Source of the DNA: CAUZFZ01 sp963579025
GTDB lineage: Bacteria; Planctomycetota; Planctomycetia; Planctomycetales; Planctomycetaceae
Direction of reading: 5' to 3'
Length of the DNA stretch: 64,000 bases
Assembly: GCA_963579025.1 (NCBI GenBank)
Contig: CAUZFZ010000025.1
Coordinates: 1 to 64,000, forward strand
Shown: positions 18,222-27,436 of the stretch, in pieces
How positions within the stretch are numbered: position 1 is the stretch's first letter
Layout of the letters: each line of letters opens with the position of its first letter
Notes under the pieces: generated by a model
Seen by the model: only the letters and a program-made list of their open reading frames with translations
Databases searched by the model: none
Told to the model about the DNA's origin: nothing
Program-made: the position numbers and the translations under genes

Positions 18222-20129
18222 TTACGAAGTCATTGTGGCTCGCGGCCTCTCGATGGTTCCACCTTCCGGCCCGTGCGCGGCGGACGGGCCAGTCAATCGG
18301 CCGACCGCTTTGTCCGCTGTGGCCAGACACCATGTTCGGAAGGCGAGGTAGATTAGCCCATAAAACAATGCGTTACCGATAACGGCCGGCCATAGCGTGT
18401 CACTCAGATTGTCCAGTTCATTGAACTCGTTGAAGGGGATGATTGTCGCTGGCGAAAGCTGGAGGAGCCAGATTGCGTCCCGTTCGTTCAAGACGTTGGT
18501 GATGAAGAATGGCGCCAGGATTACAAACGGCATGATGCACCATGCGACGAGAACCAGCACGGCCGAGAAGATCGCCTTCGCATGACTGCGTATCCGTAAG
18601 CCAAGCGTCACAGACATCCAGGCAATCATCGGCAGGTAAACCAGGGCCGTCAGCAGGTGGCAACTTACATAGATGGACGCCTGGAAATCTCCCAGCCGGC
18701 TGTAACCGCGGTGGTTGGATCCGCTGACATCCAGTCGCCAGATGGTTTCGAAAAAGAGCAGCGTGACAAACAGAAGAAAAAGAATACGTATCAACTGAGT
18801 GACCGAAGTCATCTTCTGACTCAGCACGCTGCGGGTGGACATCGGAGTGGTCATCAGGATGTCGAACGTCTGTTGTGATCGTTCCAGCGAGAACAAACTT
18901 GCGGCTTTTACGGCGACGATCAGCGCAGACAGAACCCACCAGCCGAAATGCAACATGGCGAAATAGTCCATGACTCTCCATGAGTAATACCCCGGACTGG
19001 CCGCAGCTTCCGCAAGAATGGCACAGCAAAGCAGAACCAGTGGTATCTCCAGCAGCGCGAACAGGTAGAGCTGATAACGCGTGCTGCCCGAAACACTCTT
19101 CGTCGTTTCACGCCACTGAATGGGTTGGTCGTCCGGAAGGCCTGATGTGTCACTGAGCAATCGCCGGGAAATGAATGCAGGCAACTGACGACGCAAATAC
19201 TGATCAGTCGCGCGGAATCCGCGCATAAGAAGGTTGTTCTTCGCCACAAATGCTCTCGGGATCAGAGCGAAACGAGCCGCTACGATGCATGCAATTCCCG
19301 AGGCGACCAATGGGATACTGGTCAGCAGGCAGGTCCAGAATCCGTACCTCTCTGCCTCTTCGAAGAACAGATACGGGCCCATCATTAGCCATTCGATGCG
19401 ACCGGATGACCCGAAAACTCGCCAGCGCGGGAAATCAACTATGCGCATCTCTTCCAGAAACGGAGGCCCCGCGATGACCACAAATCCGACAATCAGTGTC
19501 GTGAAGAACGCGGGCACAGTCGCGCGACACCATGTCGAACACAACACGGCAATCGCGCAGCATTGAAAGGCCGTGATCGACAACGTCCACACGGCGCTGG
19601 CCAGCATCGGAAGGCTGACGCCACCCAGCGAGTATGCCAGGGCAAATCCGGGAAGGGCTGCAAAGAAGAGGTAGCACATCGGCACCAGCCGGCCGAGCAT
19701 CTTTTCCAGCACGATGGTGCCGGGACTCAGCCGAGTCAGCAGGAGCAGACCCAGCGAGTCGCGTTCTTTCTCTGACGTGATCAGACCGCAGGCCATCAAT
19801 GGTACAAAGAGATAGATGCCCATGAACTGGCACATTACGAGCCCCCAGAAGAGGTCTCGGCCCATGCCCAGAATCGCCACCGGGTTGTAGCGGTAGGCGT
19901 ACCAGGCCTGCTCGGCAAAGAAGAGGCCCGCGCCGACAAACAAAGCCGCCAGATAGAACGCACGGATGAAATATGTCCGCTTGCGTGCGGACTGCTCGAT
20001 CATCTCTTTCGTGAGCAACGGCAGCCCGTAGCGTGCATAGTCGCTAATGGCACCGCGAACGAAGCGGAAGGCCTGCGATACGATCGATGCTATTGGGCTC
20101 TCACGCGTTCCGTCGGACATGAGCTTCAA
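18222..20129 (-). CDS. ABC-2 type transporter permease
   Basis: A 635-residue membrane protein with about twelve hydrophobic helices arranged as two six-helix halves, as in planctomycete ABC-2 permeases. Helices start near residue 53 (YFIRAFYLAALFVGAGLFF), and LITSEKERDSLGLLLLTRL is the conserved coupling region after the third helix. A second equivalent loop is SLERSQQTFDILMTTPMS. The start at 20129 overlaps the previous stop (ATGA). No ATPase gene is adjacent in the window, so its nucleotide-binding partner must be elsewhere. Cargo is unknown. Confidence 0.8.
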   Translation of the reverse strand: MKLMSDGTRESPIASIVSQAFRFVRGAISDYARYGLPLLTKEMIEQSARKRTYFIRAFYLAALFVGAGLFFAEQAWYAYRYNPVAILGMGRDLFWGLVMCQFMGIYLFVPLMACGLITSEKERDSLGLLLLTRLSPGTIVLEKMLGRLVPMCYLFFAALPGFALAYSLGGVSLPMLASAVWTLSITAFQCCAIAVLCSTWCRATVPAFFTTLIVGFVVIAGPPFLEEMRIVDFPRWRVFGSSGRIEWLMMGPYLFFEEAERYGFWTCLLTSIPLVASGIACIVAARFALIPRAFVAKNNLLMRGFRATDQYLRRQLPAFISRRLLSDTSGLPDDQPIQWRETTKSVSGSTRYQLYLFALLEIPLVLLCCAILAEAAASPGYYSWRVMDYFAMLHFGWWVLSALIVAVKAASLFSLERSQQTFDILMTTPMSTRSVLSQKMTSVTQLIRILFLLFVTLLFFETIWRLDVSGSNHRGYSRLGDFQASIYVSCHLLTALVYLPMIAWMSVTLGLRIRSHAKAIFSAVLVLVAWCIMPFVILAPFFITNVLNERDAIWLLQLSPATIIPFNEFNELDNLSDTLWPAVIGNALFYGLIYLAFRTWCLATADKAVGRLTGPSAAHGPEGGTIERPRATMTS

Positions 20130-20803
20130 GCCCCGTTCGTCAGTTCGAGGACCTGCCAGAGGCTTGGGTCACTCGCAAACGGGAAGGCGGTATCGACAGT
20201 CATCGGCCAGTTGCCCAGTTCGGAGTCTCGCAGCAACCAGTAGAAACCGAGTTGCGACGACTCATCAGGATCGAAGCCGTGCAGACATTCACTCGGCAGC
20301 CACGCTTCGATCAGATAGCCGTGCTTGCTACGTTCTGAGTAGATACGGAATGCATCGGGCCCTGACTTCGGAGCATCGTCCGACGCGCGCGCGATTGGGA
20401 GTTGCCGCACGACAGGATCGAGCCCGTCGTCGCCAGCTCCGTTGGGCAGCAGACAGAAATGATGGCAATACCGTGAGGCTCGGTGAATGTTCTGCGTGCC
20501 GCGTGTCTGCAGCCAGATCTGAAATCCGTCGGTCTGGTCAGGTCGATCGATGTTTGAAACGGCCGGATGCTCTTTGCCCGTGACTTCAATCGCGAACCCA
20601 ATGCCGCGGTCATTCCATGTGGCAGCGACCGTCACTGGTGAGTCGGTCTGATCCGCGTCCAGTTGTGGTGTCAGCAGGCGGCAATCGTCGGTCAGCTTCA
20701 GCAATCGCTTGCCTCTGCGCGGAACAGCGTCAATGCGCGGCGCCGCTACGGCGAAGCGAAATGTGAATGCTGCAGGAATCACAGTGCTCATCAGTCGGTC
20801 CAT
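20126..20803 (-). CDS. CBM9/DOMON-like domain protein
   Basis: A 225-residue beta-rich protein without a signal peptide. VTVAATWNDRGIGFAIEV, DGFQIWLQTR and YLIEAWLPSECLHGF match the pattern of carbohydrate-binding family 9/DOMON-like sandwiches (an entry strand, the DGxQIW core and a W-L-P ending), but no ligand residues can be assigned. It is translationally coupled to the ABC-2 permease gene (ATGA), suggesting a shared function. The start could also be 20791. Confidence 0.6.
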   Translation of the reverse strand: MDRLMSTVIPAAFTFRFAVAAPRIDAVPRRGKRLLKLTDDCRLLTPQLDADQTDSPVTVAATWNDRGIGFAIEVTGKEHPAVSNIDRPDQTDGFQIWLQTRGTQNIHRASRYCHHFCLLPNGAGDDGLDPVVRQLPIARASDDAPKSGPDAFRIYSERSKHGYLIEAWLPSECLHGFDPDESSQLGFYWLLRDSELGNWPMTVDTAFPFASDPSLWQVLELTNGA

Positions 20804-20841
20804 GCGTCAATCGAGGAGAGCTGGTCACCTCTTCGAGAATC

Positions 20842-22497
20842 CTAAGACCCGCCCGTCCCCAGACTGGAATCGTCCTCGTAGTATCTCACGAGGGCCTGGT
20901 TGTCGAGCCGGTTGATTTCGACGTCGACCGCGCCGATGTCCGGTGGCAGATGGAACAGACCCTGCAATGTGTTGTCGGTGAGAAACCGCAAATCTTTCGC
21001 AACACTTTCCGAGACCCGACCGGGCGGCTCGAATTCAGACAGCCGAGCCAGTCCGAAGCCCCAGTCCCCGAAGGACGGTACCGAGGCGTGATACGGCCGT
21101 ACGTGAAAACCGGACGCTTCCATCGTTCGAATGATGCACCAGTAGGATCGACGGGCCAGCAGCGGAGTCGTGCACTGGATTCCGATGGCGACGTCCGGGG
21201 CAAGGCGTGCTCGGAGCTGGCGGTAAAACCGGGTCGTATAGAGTTTGCCCAGCGAATACGTATTCGGGTCTGGGAAGTCGATCAGCACGACGTCGTACAG
21301 TCGATCGGCTGACTCGAGCCAGATCATTGCGTCGGCGTTGACGACCTCGACGCGTGGATCGTCGAACGCGTTGCCATTCAGCTCGGCCAGCAACGGAAAC
21401 TCGGTCGACAGACGCGTCATGTTCGGGTCGATGTCGACGAGTGTCACACGTTCGACGTCCGCGTATCGCAGCACTTCCCGCAGCCCCAGCCCGTCACCGC
21501 CACCGAGAATCAGGATGTTGTCGTGTCGTGTTGCCGTGGCCATTGCCGGGTGTACGAGGGCTTCGTGATATCGGTATTCATCCATCGAGTTGAATTGCAG
21601 GTTACCGTTGAGATGCAACTGGAACCCGCGCCGGTTTCGCGTAATCACCATGCGCTGATACGGAGTCGTCTTGCTGTAGACGATTGGACTGGCAAACAAA
21701 TGAGATTCGGCCAGTGTCGTCAGCGAATCCGCTTTGATGATGCCGATGCTCAGAATGCCAATCACCAGGCAGGCTCGTCCGCGGAGTGCATTGACTCTGC
21801 CCGAGAGAAGTGGCCGCAACAGGGACGTCCCCCACAGTCCAACCAGCGCGTTCATCACGCCAAATACAAGCGACGTTCTGACGAGACCCAGTGTCGGAAC
21901 AAGGAAGATGGGAAACAGCAGTGACGCGACCAGAGCGCCCAGATAGTCGAACGCCAGAACGCGCGACACCAGAGCTTCGAAGTCGAGTTGCTCTTTCATG
22001 AGTCGCATCAGCAGCGGCAGCTCGAGACCGACGAGGACTCCGATTCCGAAAACAATGCCATACAGCACCGGCTGGAACCACGAGAGCCGTGCAAAGCTCA
22101 GGAACAGCAGCGGAGCACTGGCGCCACCAAGAAGTGCGACACCGAGTTCCACTTCGATAAAGACGCGTGCCAGGTTGCTGCGGACGAACGACGAGAGCCA
22201 CGCACCGACGCCCAGAGCCGACAAATAGACGCCGATGATCAGTGAGAACTGCGTGACCGAATCGCCCAGCACGTAGCTTGCCAGCGTTCCCGCCAGCAGT
22301 TCATACACCAGCCCGCATGTGGAGATGATCAGGACGTTCAGATACAGCAGTGAGAGGGGAGCCTGATTCAGCTTCGCGCGGCTGTCGTCTGACTGCGATT
22401 CGAGCGGCGCCGGCGCAGCGGCGACATCGGGATCGGCTTCGAATTCCAGGGAGCGGACACCATCGGACGGTGTCTCCGGCAAGTCGGCATCAGCCAT
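20842..22497 (-). CDS. Membrane-fused spermidine synthase-like protein
   Basis: A 551-residue protein: an N-terminal half of about seven to eight membrane helices (residues about 40-250), then a spermidine-synthase-like SAM fold with NILILGGGDGLGLREVLRY, VTLVDIDPNMTRL and DVVLIDFPDPN. Such fused proteins accompany DUF350/DUF4178 genes. The start at 22497 was chosen because it gives an ATGGCTGA overlap with the DUF350 stop; a start at 22512 is less economical. Aminopropyl transfer is the family expectation, but the gatekeeping residues for putrescine are not verified. It may modify a membrane or envelope amine. Confidence 0.85.
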   Translation of the reverse strand: MADADLPETPSDGVRSLEFEADPDVAAAPAPLESQSDDSRAKLNQAPLSLLYLNVLIISTCGLVYELLAGTLASYVLGDSVTQFSLIIGVYLSALGVGAWLSSFVRSNLARVFIEVELGVALLGGASAPLLFLSFARLSWFQPVLYGIVFGIGVLVGLELPLLMRLMKEQLDFEALVSRVLAFDYLGALVASLLFPIFLVPTLGLVRTSLVFGVMNALVGLWGTSLLRPLLSGRVNALRGRACLVIGILSIGIIKADSLTTLAESHLFASPIVYSKTTPYQRMVITRNRRGFQLHLNGNLQFNSMDEYRYHEALVHPAMATATRHDNILILGGGDGLGLREVLRYADVERVTLVDIDPNMTRLSTEFPLLAELNGNAFDDPRVEVVNADAMIWLESADRLYDVVLIDFPDPNTYSLGKLYTTRFYRQLRARLAPDVAIGIQCTTPLLARRSYWCIIRTMEASGFHVRPYHASVPSFGDWGFGLARLSEFEPPGRVSESVAKDLRFLTDNTLQGLFHLPPDIGAVDVEINRLDNQALVRYYEDDSSLGTGGS

Positions 22498-22744
22498 GGA
22501 TGGCAGCAGCAATAATGATCGAAATGCCGATGACGATGGAGCCCACCATGATGCCCAGTGCCGTGTTCTGATCTTCTTCGATTTCCTTCCAGAACGGCAG
22601 CGGCATCAGTTTACTCATCAGCACGATGGCCAGAGCGAGCACGACCAGGCCGATCAGTGAGAAGACGAGAGCGGCGATTGCCTGCGGCGCTACGCCACCC
22701 ATGTCAGGTCCGCCCTGAGCCAGCAACGTGAACAGGTTGTTCAT
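22490..22744 (-). CDS. DUF350 small membrane protein
   Basis: An 84-residue protein with two hydrophobic helices (about residues 20-45 and 62-83) and a short EEDQNTALGIMVGS loop typical of DUF350 (YjfL-like). DUF350 proteins are repeatedly encoded next to DUF4178 proteins and polyamine aminopropyltransferases; the arrangement here is the same. It overlaps the aminopropyltransferase-like gene by eight bases. The biochemical role is unknown; a membrane partner of the enzyme is a fair inference. Confidence 0.88.
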   Translation of the reverse strand: MNNLFTLLAQGGPDMGGVAPQAIAALVFSLIGLVVLALAIVLMSKLMPLPFWKEIEEDQNTALGIMVGSIVIGISIIIAAAIHG

Positions 22745-22812
22745 TCAAAGCACTCCTGGGATGTGAGTTTTCAGTTCTCGAACTGGAGAGATGCAATTTC
22801 CGAATGTGCAAC

Positions 22813-23001
22813 TTACTTGCCGAATCCACCGCCGCCACCGCCACCGAGGTAAAAGAATCCACCACCACTGCGACCGCCACTGCCACTGCTGCTGAAGCTG
22901 TCAGCAATTCCCAGGTTGGGAGCTTTCCAGTCCAGCGCAAATGCCGTGCCCAGTCCGATGCACAGGAAGATTCCGACAGCAATGTAAAACTTTTTAAACA
23001 T
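22813..23001 (-). CDS. Small Gly/Ser-rich secreted or membrane peptide
   Basis: A 62-residue peptide beginning MFKKFYIAVGIFLCIGLG, a signal peptide or membrane helix, with a tail rich in Gly and Ser and ending in a poly-Gly run. It lies between DUF4178 and DUF350 in the same orientation. The sequence before the start (GTGAGGGAACC) has a Shine-Dalgarno-like element. Similar Gly-rich short proteins appear in such loci in other bacteria, but I cannot name this one. Gaps to both neighbours are short, so it is probably co-transcribed. Confidence 0.65.
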   Translation of the reverse strand: MFKKFYIAVGIFLCIGLGTAFALDWKAPNLGIADSFSSSGSGGRSGGGFFYLGGGGGGGFGK

Positions 23002-23033
23002 GGTTCCCTCACGTGGCGACGTTGCGAGTCGGG

Positions 23034-24596
23034 TCAGTCATCCGTCGAATAGGGTGAAAAATCGCTGTCCGACCAGCGACTGACGTTGAAGGTGGTATTC
23101 ACGATCATTGCGGTGATTGGAATGATTGAGGCAAAGAACAGTGCCCAGACCAGAAGCCAGCCATCGGCACTGGCAAACATTGTTGCTGCCCCCAGATAGA
23201 TGATGAACAACGCGGCGGCAAACACCAGCCAGTGTCCGTAAACGCCTCTGTCACAGGGAAACGGCTGGTTCGGGGCGACGCCGAACGATCGCGGAAGCTC
23301 TTCAACCCCGAAAGCTTCTTCCACAGTCGCATGCGGCAGATAGGTGCCCAGCGACATATTCAGTTCGCCGAGGTTGGGTCTGCCTGACTCGGCATCTTCG
23401 GCGGGGGGCACGAGAGATCGCTCAACGGACAACATGTACGGCGGGCAGATCATATCTCTGGTTGTGACTTCTTCACCGACTTCAACCTTCCAGTAGAACT
23501 CGCCCAACACATACTCGACCTGCGCGATTGCGCGTTCGAACAGTTTGAATTCGTGACCGTTCCAGGCAGCCGTGGACTTGAAGTCATGCACGTCACCGGG
23601 CGACAGCGGCTCGACGAAGCTCCAATGGTCTTTGCTGTTCACCAGCCAGCGAAAACCAACATTGGGCTCATACAGCAAATACTCCGTCCAGTAGTACTTT
23701 CGGTCGTATGTGACGGACCGTTGCATGAAGCCGATGATCGTGTATTTGACGTCGAATAAGGTGCCCGTTGCGCCCAGCTCGATGAGTGGATCCACTTTGG
23801 TTGTCAGAGTCGTTAGGTATTCGAGGTTCCCGTGGTCCACATCCAACAGGGCGCTGCAGTACGGACACGAAACCCGCATGGCTTCGTCGGGCGCCCGCAG
23901 CTCAAGCGCCCCGGCACACTGCGGGCAACTGAGCTGCTTGGCCGTGATTTGTTTCGCTTCCTTCTCGGCAGCTTTCAGACCGGCCATGCCCAGTTCGTCG
24001 AGTGACGCCTGCCAGCCGAGGTATCCGGTCGGGCTGTCGCCGTAATCGAGCGACACGAACTGACCGTCCGGCCCATAGAGATCCGCGAACGGGTGTTCGG
24101 CACCAGGTTGCACGTCGTAGGGAATCTCACCTTCGGCACCGCCCAGTTTTGCGACACCGACTTCTGCCACGGTGAAATCGTCCTCGCCAATGCGAACCGT
24201 GCCTCCGGCATTCAGGCTTTCGATCGGCGGCACCCAGGCTCCGTCTTTGACCTTCTTACGAAAGGTCATGTAGAAGCGGCCCTGCGCCTCGGCCAGCCAG
24301 CCCCACTTGCCGTTGGGGAACTGAGCGTACCACTCATCCCACACACCGCCCGCGGAATGTTCGTACTGGACACGGCCGACAATGCGGAACGGCTTGCCGC
24401 GGAACTTGCCTTTCGCGTCGATCTTCAGCGGTGATTGCGTATCGACCAGGTCAGCAACCTTGCCGTGGTCTTCCAGCTCCTTGTCGCCGCGTGCCACGAC
24501 GCTGGTACAGAACGGGCAGATGGTGACCAGTGAGGTGCGGGACTTGAACTCGACGGGAGCGGCACACGCCGGACAGGGAGCCTGCAGTCGCGCCAT
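23034..24596 (-). CDS. DUF4178 domain protein with two zinc ribbons
   Basis: A 520-residue protein. Start 24596 (MARLQAPCPAC) was chosen for an AAGGAG ten bases upstream and because the first zinc ribbon begins there; an open frame to 24827 is only upstream DNA. Cysteines at 8, 11, 27 and 30 and at 224, 227, 244 and 247 form two zinc ribbons, each followed by a DUF4178 unit (about residues 45-210 and 265-440). Two C-terminal helices (about 455-505) anchor it. It heads a minus-strand operon with a Gly-rich peptide, DUF350 and an aminopropyltransferase-like enzyme, the known DUF4178 neighbourhood. Function is undefined. Confidence 0.85.
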   Translation of the reverse strand: MARLQAPCPACAAPVEFKSRTSLVTICPFCTSVVARGDKELEDHGKVADLVDTQSPLKIDAKGKFRGKPFRIVGRVQYEHSAGGVWDEWYAQFPNGKWGWLAEAQGRFYMTFRKKVKDGAWVPPIESLNAGGTVRIGEDDFTVAEVGVAKLGGAEGEIPYDVQPGAEHPFADLYGPDGQFVSLDYGDSPTGYLGWQASLDELGMAGLKAAEKEAKQITAKQLSCPQCAGALELRAPDEAMRVSCPYCSALLDVDHGNLEYLTTLTTKVDPLIELGATGTLFDVKYTIIGFMQRSVTYDRKYYWTEYLLYEPNVGFRWLVNSKDHWSFVEPLSPGDVHDFKSTAAWNGHEFKLFERAIAQVEYVLGEFYWKVEVGEEVTTRDMICPPYMLSVERSLVPPAEDAESGRPNLGELNMSLGTYLPHATVEEAFGVEELPRSFGVAPNQPFPCDRGVYGHWLVFAAALFIIYLGAATMFASADGWLLVWALFFASIIPITAMIVNTTFNVSRWSDSDFSPYSTDD

Positions 24597-24847
24597 CAAT
24601 TGCTCCTTGTCTTCGTACTGCTGGATGGTCAATTCCCGACGGTGACTCGGGTCACTGAGGCGACCAGAATCGCACGGAATGGATTGTGCCGCAAGTGGTT
24701 CAATTCGTCGAGTATAACGGTGACGTATATCGACAGGCGGCGAATGCACGTCAAGTGGGCATGTGCCTTCACCAGGGCACGCGTAGATGTCTGAGTCTCG
24801 TTTCGATACTTTGAAGGCTTCGGTCATACGGTTTCAGAGAATCACGC

Positions 24848-27052
24848 ATGCTCCAGTTTTCTTCACATCGCCTGCTGTGCGGGCTTGCTCTATTGCTGTG
24901 CCTGTCGTCTGGGGAAATCGCTTCCGCGGACGAATCGGCAGCAATCGACTTCGAGAACGACATCATTCCGATTCTGACGGCGGGTGGATGCAACTCCGGG
25001 CCGTGTCATGGCAAGTCGCGCGGCCAGGGCGGTTTCAAGCTTTCCCTGTTCGGCTTTGATCCAGACTTCGATCACGGAGCACTGTCCCGTGAAGGCCGCG
25101 GGCGACGCGTGTTCCTTCTCTCACCGGAACGGAGTCTGTTGCTATTGAAGCCAAGCGGTCGAGTCCCTCACGGGGGCGGACTGCGTCTGCCTGCCGATGG
25201 TCCGGATTACCAGCTCCTCAAACGCTGGGTCGAGACTGGCATGGCCCGCCGAGCACCCGACGCTCCAAAACTTGAACGCGTGACCGTCGATCCGCCTGAA
25301 AAACTCATGGGACTCAACCAGCAGCAGCAATTGACTGTCACTGCACATTACTCGGACGGTTCCACTCGCGATGTCACCTCGCTGGCGGCGTATCGGTCGA
25401 ATGAGGACGGGATCGCCAGCGCAGACGATTCCGGGCTCGTCACGACGACAAAGATCACGGGCGAGGCCGCCATCATGGCGCGCTATGTCGGCATGATCGG
25501 AGTCTCGATCATTTCCGTGCCGCTGCCTGGCGATGTGTCGGCGTCGCTGTACGAGCAGCTCCCACGCAGCAACTTCATCGATGACCTGGTGTGGAAGAAA
25601 CTGCAGCGGCTGGGACTGACACCATCCGACCCGGCGTCCGGCGAGACGTTTCTGCGCCGCGTGACGCCAGACATCATTGGCCGCGTGCCGACCGCGGACG
25701 AAGTGCGGGCGTTTATTGCGGATGAGTCTGCGGACAAGCGGGCGAAGCTCATCGATCGCCTGCTGGAGCATCCCGAATACGCTGATCACTGGGCCAACAA
25801 ATGGGCGGACCTGGTGCGACCGAATCCGTACCGCGCGGGCATTAAGGCGGTGTTGAATTACGACAACTGGATTCGAACAGCCTTCAGAGAAAACCGACCG
25901 TACAACCAGTTCGCATATGAGCAGCTTACGGCGACTGGCAGCACATTCCGCAACGGCGCTGTCGTGATGTTCCGCGACCGCCGCTCGCCGGATGAGCTGA
26001 CAACAATGACCACCCAGCTCTTCCTGGGCATTCGACTCGAATGCGCGAAGTGTCACCAGCACCCCAACGAAGCCTGGAGTCAGAATCACTTTTACAGCTT
26101 CGCCGCCTATTTTGACGGAATTGGCCGCAAGGGACGTGGTGTCTCGCCGCCGATCTCCGGGTCCGAGGAATACGTCTTTGCCAGCAAGCGGAAGGGTGTC
26201 AAACATCCATTGACGGGCGCCGTCATGGCGGCTTCTCCATTATTTGGTGAAGCTCCGGTTTCTGAGGCCGTCGACGATCCGCGGACTGTCCTGGCCGACT
26301 GGATCACGTCTGACGAGAACCCGTTTTTCCGACAGGTCATGGCCAACCGGGTCTGGCGGGACATGATGGGACGAGGCCTGGTTGAGCCCGTTGATGATTT
26401 GCGAGCTTCCAATCCGCCCAGCAATCCGGAATTGCTGGAAGCCCTGGCCGTGGACTTCCGCGATCACGGCTACGATCTGAAGCACTTGATTCGCCGCATC
26501 GCCAGCTCGTACGTCTACGGACTCAGTTCACTCCCGAGTGATCGCAACAAGTCGGACACTCACAACTACTCGCGTTTCTACCGGGAACGAATGCGAGCCG
26601 AAGTGCTGCTCGATTCCGTGTCGCAGATCACGGGCGTCCCGGAAACATTTGCGGCCATGCCGCCGGGATCGACTTCGCGGCAGCTATGGTCGCACCGAAT
26701 CAGCTCTCTGTTCCTGGATGCCTTCGGCCGACCGGACCCGAACCAGGATCCCCCCTGCGAGCGCACACCTGACACGACGATCGTGCAGGCCCTGCATCTG
26801 ATGAACTCGCAGAGCGTGTACAACAAAGTGACCAGCGATGCCGGTGTTGCCGCAGCCCTGGGGACGGGCGAGCTGTCCAATGAGGACGTCATCGACGACC
26901 TCTATCTGTCCATTTACTCCCGTTTTCCGACTGACGATGAAAAGTCTGCCACTGTGCGTTTTCTTGCCGAAAACACAGACGCCCGGCGCCAAGCCGTCCA
27001 GGACCTGATGTGGGCCATGCTGAACACGCCCGAGTTCATCTTCAAGCACTGA
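24848..27052 (+). CDS. Secreted DUF1549/DUF1553 protein with Ig-like domain
   Basis: A 734-residue protein with a signal peptide (MLQFSSHRLLCGLALLLC, cleavage near residue 27). A heme-like CNSGPCH follows (CX4CH, residues 48-54), then a Big_2-like Ig domain (about 142-228), DUF1549 (about 235-430) and DUF1553 (about 460-715). These are planctomycete-specific envelope proteins, often paired with DUF1501 genes. No DUF1501 partner follows here. The spacing of four rather than two residues between the cysteines is seen in this subfamily, so heme binding should not be assumed. It is divergent from the DUF4178 operon. Confidence 0.9.
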   Translation: MLQFSSHRLLCGLALLLCLSSGEIASADESAAIDFENDIIPILTAGGCNSGPCHGKSRGQGGFKLSLFGFDPDFDHGALSREGRGRRVFLLSPERSLLLLKPSGRVPHGGGLRLPADGPDYQLLKRWVETGMARRAPDAPKLERVTVDPPEKLMGLNQQQQLTVTAHYSDGSTRDVTSLAAYRSNEDGIASADDSGLVTTTKITGEAAIMARYVGMIGVSIISVPLPGDVSASLYEQLPRSNFIDDLVWKKLQRLGLTPSDPASGETFLRRVTPDIIGRVPTADEVRAFIADESADKRAKLIDRLLEHPEYADHWANKWADLVRPNPYRAGIKAVLNYDNWIRTAFRENRPYNQFAYEQLTATGSTFRNGAVVMFRDRRSPDELTTMTTQLFLGIRLECAKCHQHPNEAWSQNHFYSFAAYFDGIGRKGRGVSPPISGSEEYVFASKRKGVKHPLTGAVMAASPLFGEAPVSEAVDDPRTVLADWITSDENPFFRQVMANRVWRDMMGRGLVEPVDDLRASNPPSNPELLEALAVDFRDHGYDLKHLIRRIASSYVYGLSSLPSDRNKSDTHNYSRFYRERMRAEVLLDSVSQITGVPETFAAMPPGSTSRQLWSHRISSLFLDAFGRPDPNQDPPCERTPDTTIVQALHLMNSQSVYNKVTSDAGVAAALGTGELSNEDVIDDLYLSIYSRFPTDDEKSATVRFLAENTDARRQAVQDLMWAMLNTPEFIFKH

Positions 27053-27240
27053 TCACACGGTCGTAAAGGAGGTGACGGGGCTTGTTCGGGTTGGCAACCG
27101 TCGATCGATGACGAACCCCCAATCCCCAGGCGAAGCAGGTGAAAACAGTTGAAGTGCTGATTTTAGGTGTCTACCGTGCAGTGTCGGAAACGCTCCATAT
27201 CCTGTGCTGCTCCTAAACTGCCCCACAGGAGGTTTCGACA

Positions 27241-27393
27241 GTGAAAAAGCTCTTTCTTGTGCTTGTCCTATCATTTCCGGTTGTACTTTTCGGTTGTGGC
27301 GAAGCGTCTCCCGACGAAACCGCAATCGACGATCCGCAGGCCGTGCCTGGTCCCGACGGCGGAGAACCAGTCCTGTCTGAAGAGGGACCATGA
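27241..27393 (+). CDS. 50-residue lipoprotein upstream of DUF1559 gene
   Basis: A small gene, too short for usual ORF cut-offs. It starts with GTG at 27241 and has a strong AGGAGG eight bases before it. The product begins VKKLFLVLVLSFPVVLFGCG (first residue read as Met), a classic lipoprotein signal with an LFGC lipobox, followed by an acidic, Pro-rich mature tail of about 32 residues ending at TGA 27391-27393. It lies 43 bases upstream of a DUF1559 protein and probably belongs to the same transcript. Small lipoproteins often accompany DUF1559 genes in planctomycetes. Confidence 0.8.
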   Translation: MKKLFLVLVLSFPVVLFGCGEASPDETAIDDPQAVPGPDGGEPVLSEEGP

Positions 27394-27436
27394 CGGCGCA
27401 GCCGTTATTCATTTCTTATTAGCCGGGAACTCTGGC

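Noticed and set aside
25142..26206. Minus-strand open frame of 354 codons
   Set aside because: It is the complement of the DUF1549/DUF1553 gene, in a frame with no known domain.
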